Positions 32,956 through 64,000 of a stretch of DNA of 64,000 nt are shown here, one piece after another. Each line of letters opens with the position of its first letter. The stretch's first letter is position 1. The notes beneath the pieces are model-generated. The model saw only the letters and a program-made list of their open reading frames with translations, searched no databases and was not told where the DNA came from. The stretch comes from Haliotis asinina (lineage: Eukaryota > Mollusca > Gastropoda > Lepetellida > Haliotidae), in assembly GCF_037392515.1 (NCBI RefSeq), contig NC_090290.1:806001-870000 (forward strand), in the 5' to 3' direction. The position numbers and the translations under genes were made by a program.

Positions 32956-35286
32956 CTTGTGACAGAACCCCTCGTTACACATGAGACATTGTAAAGCCAG
33001 CACGTGTGAGGGGGTTAATGGGTTGGGTGTGGTAATTGGTGAAGGTTACAGGGTAAACATATTTTGAGTTGTCCCAGCCCTAGTTGCCTGGTTCCAGTGC
33101 TAACAACACATCTTATTACAGTCATTGAGGATTTTTGTTGGGGAAATGACATATTTTTCCACATGATACACATCTGCTGAAATAACTCCTGTTTTCATTC
33201 TAAAAAATCAAGACTGAATATAAAACATTTTAAGTTAGACACAATTTTTTTTCAGCTTTTTGATGCATAAAGTGTTAACATTGTTAATGTTACTACAGAC
33301 ATTGAACTCACATGCATCCATGTGGGTATTCTGTTAGTTTGTGTAAATGGCACAAGTCTCAGTGTAGTAAATACCCTGTATATAAGGCGTCCCACTTCAA
33401 AGCCCTCTAAATCTAGGTACAGAAAACAAGTCTTATACATGTTGATATACAGTACATTGCCTGCCTCAGCTCAGCTGCATACAGCTTTGGCCAGTCACAA
33501 GATCTAGTCTATAAAGTTGTAAACAGCAAAATGCTTGTAAATAATCTCAGTTGTGCACTGTTACATCATCCAGTTGGTGCTCCGAAACCAGTTTCTTTCC
33601 CACAATAAATTACGACTAGAAGCTATTATTATAGAAAAAGATTCAATTTGATTTAAAGACTTGTAAATGCATTACATACCTGGCAAAACTGATCATACAA
33701 TGTAATATATCATTTGTAAAGAAATCTTAACCAATAAATCATATTAAGTGCCATCTTAAATTAAATTCTTACCTAGCTATAAACTGTATCATGGTTGATG
33801 ACTACTCAAACAGTTGACTATTAGGATATTATAAAACATTACTTTTCATTACACAAAGAAAACTCCCATTGCCTAGGATTTCATGTACAATTGTTGAGCC
33901 GTTTAATTAACCCAACACTACTTTCCTATCAAACAGACAATATCCTATAGAAAGTGGTCGAATGTAACACATGTAATATTGGGGATTACACCTTCTCGGT
34001 AAAGTAGAGGTTCTCGTGCTTTTGTTGGATTTTACACACCTGGGATTCAAACCCTCATTGTCGGAGTCAGGCCCCAACGTCCGCCTCATCTGCATATACC
34101 CAGACACTATTTCACTGCAGCTAACAGAAATAATATTTTTTTTAACGTTTTGAGTAAAATTACTTTCTCGTTGCTACCAAAAGTGATCACTATGATATAA
34201 CAACAAGTGAAAACAAACACAGGTTCCCACAAAAGATGTCTGTAAAATTGCTAATAGAACATACTTACATTTTGAATCCAAAATGGCAACTACCATTTGT
34301 GGTCTGAGTTGGCTGCAATTAGGACCCCATTGTTTGGGAGGCTTATGTACAAAACATACCATTCTGATACAGATATTAAGGGTTAATCTATGAGATGGGC
34401 TTACCTTTGGTCAGATATGGTAGACTACCAGCTATTTAACTTTCATGATTGTCTAAGCTGTGGTACCTGAGTGGGTTAGATCGCAAATATAACATATGTT
34501 ACTTTCCTTGTGACGGACTTGGGCCACACGATGCTGAAATTATATTTCCGCATCTGCAATTTTAAACTGTATCCAAATTACATGGGGAAATGTAGCTGCA
34601 TGAGTGAACACTGACTGACACTCAAGCAGGACGTGGGGACACCTGAAATTGTCTTCAAATATTGTACATATGTTAGGAAATGTACCAACATTTCGTTATC
34701 ATACTCCATCACATGGTAACAGCACCACAAACTGTGGTCAGTAACTATCACTAACACTCAGACATAAGAGTAAGTTGAAACTTGTTTTATATGACATCAT
34801 TCTTAACATCTGTTACCATACCTGTTAAAAATATCCATTACATCAGTAAGATGTCTTTCAAAAAGTCATCACTTGTCAGTCTCTGTTGATTCTGTATGAA
34901 ATCCTTTAGTAATCAACATCTTTCTTTTATCAAGCACTATCTGTAACGCAGTCTGACTCACTGATGGTGAGTAAAGGTTGAGCGATGTTTTGAACAATAC
35001 TTAAATATCATCTGACATGCAGTGGTGAGAAATCTCAGTGAACCCCGCTGTAGAAGCCACCAATCTTGTGGAACCCATGATACTGACCATCCCAAGGTTT
35101 CAGATGAACCTTGAAATCCGAACAATCAGAAGATCTGGACAGCAAAGGGAGACAACAGCATGTTGACCTATGGCATCTATGACCAATTGCAACCCGGTTC
35201 CTTTGTTGATAGGATTGTCTCCTTAGCTTTTTGATGATTTCAACACCGTTAGGTTCTGATGACCAGAGTTCATTTACGAATTGAGT
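32956..35286. other. stretch downstream of secernin, probable 3' UTR plus intergenic
   Basis: No ORF with recognisable content. The right part adjoining the secernin stop should be its 3' UTR. I see no canonical AATAAA on the minus strand close to the stop, so the transcript end is unknown. Confidence 0.4.
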
Positions 35287-63206
<27,920 letters not shown>

Positions 63207-63215
63207 TCAGCATCA

Positions 63216-63221
63216 ACTGAA
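63216..63221 (-). other. SCRN: probable acceptor before the secernin start exon
   Basis: The minus strand reads GTCGTTTCAG followed by 18 bases and the secernin ATG. This implies that exon 1 as listed is preceded by a spliced 5'-UTR exon. Confidence 0.45.
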
Positions 63222-63295
63222 ACGACAAGACATGATACTCAGAACAAGTCAAGTGATGCCTGAAAGGGCCATGAGAGATGAACAGTAGAATTGAG

Positions 63296-63560
63296 TGAGT
63301 GAGTGAGTGAGTGAGTGAGTATAGTTTTACGCTACACTCAGCAGTGTTTGAGCTATATGGCAGCAGTCTGTAAAGAAATGCATGGATCTGAACCAGACAA
63401 TCCAATGATGAACAGCATGAGCATTGATCTATGCAACAGCAATACTATGACATGTGTCAACACAGTCAGCAAGCCTAACCACCAAATCCCATTAGTTGTG
63501 TCTTACGACAAGCATGGGTTACTGAAGATCACATAAATTTACCCGGTCTTCATGGGTTAT
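63296..63560 (-). mobile_element. SINE (GGGATCGGGTGG family) upstream of secernin
   Basis: The plus strand begins with GTGA repeats, then AGTTTTACGCTACACTCAGC, ACCAGACAATCCAATGATGA and CCCGGTCTTCATGGGT. Nearly full length. Confidence 0.85.
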
Positions 63561-63794
63561 ATAGCTGTATGAAATTACCTTTACACTACTTTTGAGTTAT
63601 GAAACAATTGTTAGAGATAAACAAGATCATTATTGCAACAGATGAGATGTTGCATTGTAGATATTTGCTTCATAGCACAACTATTGCAATAAAGATGGTA
63701 TACGTGCAACTGTTCCTCGTCATCATACTGTCTTCTAAATGCCACTTAGAGAGAGAATGAGTCAGGTTTTAGGCCACTCTCAGCACTATTCCAG

Positions 63795-63885
63795 CAGTAT
63801 CACGTGGTGGACACCAGATATCACGGTGGTGGACACTCAGATATCACAGTGGGGGACACCAGATATCACGGTGGGAGCACCAGAA
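63795..63885 (+). repeat. 26-bp tandem repeat
   Basis: About three to four copies of a unit containing ACACCAGATATCACGGTGG. Confidence 0.8.
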
Positions 63886-64000
63886 ATCGGCTTCAGACAT
63901 TGTACCCATGTCAGGATATCTGGTGTCTTCAGTGTGACAATCAAATGCTTAAACCGCTTATTTTCAGTAGTATATGATAAGCATAAGGAAGGGACAGAAA

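Overview
The window is metazoan nuclear DNA, most likely from a gastropod mollusc. Its dispersed SINEs end in (TCAC)n tails and share an 'ATATAGCTGGAATATTGCTGAGTG' type body (quoted loosely), which I associate with abalone (Haliotis). That assignment is recalled pattern knowledge, not a search result. Genes are intron-rich and sparse, and much of the sequence is transposon or satellite.

There are three real genes. (1) 3731-7668 (+): the last two coding exons of a core-1 beta-1,3-galactosyltransferase (C1GALT1-like); the 5' exons lie outside the window. Its intron is filled by a 22-bp satellite with a SINE inserted in it. (2) 21930-24581 (+): a complete, intronless coding region for a PDE6-like cGMP phosphodiesterase (GAF-GAF-PDEase) ending in a CaaX box. 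A spliced 5' leader is likely, and paired CRE sites lie about 0.95 kb upstream. (3) 35287-63197 (-): a complete five-coding-exon secernin gene (426 aa) whose phases agree at every junction. The PDE and secernin genes are convergent.

Secernin intron 1 is about 23.7 kb and is the unusual part of the window. It holds two DIRS-type tyrosine-recombinase retrotransposons in the same orientation as the gene. DIRS-A (about 39757-43270) is small and degraded. DIRS-B (about 43791-63006) ends only about 32 bp from the exon-1 splice donor. Inside DIRS-B, between the recombinase gene and the internal complementary region, sits a 7.6-kb array of about 206 copies of a 37-bp unit. All three minus-strand frames of the unit are stop-free, which gives artefact-like ORFs of more than 2,000 codons. 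The DIRS-B recombinase gene is itself split by a 7,174-bp CACTA/EnSpm-like DNA element (52723-59896) with a TCG target duplication. Removing that element restores the recombinase reading frame. The inserted element contains a candidate five-exon small gene with canonical splice sites. A SINE with a 13-bp target duplication (62028-62296) sits in the gag-side part of DIRS-B.

Other repeats: a mariner element with both ends preserved (16-1288), a decayed Tc1-like transposase (28971-29960), several palindromic MITEs, tRNA-derived SINEs, an eight-copy 71-bp repeat (14209-14806) and a 15-bp repeat (32378-32955). The stretches 1845-3640, 9541-20500 and 30200-35286 contain no gene I can support apart from the repeats listed.
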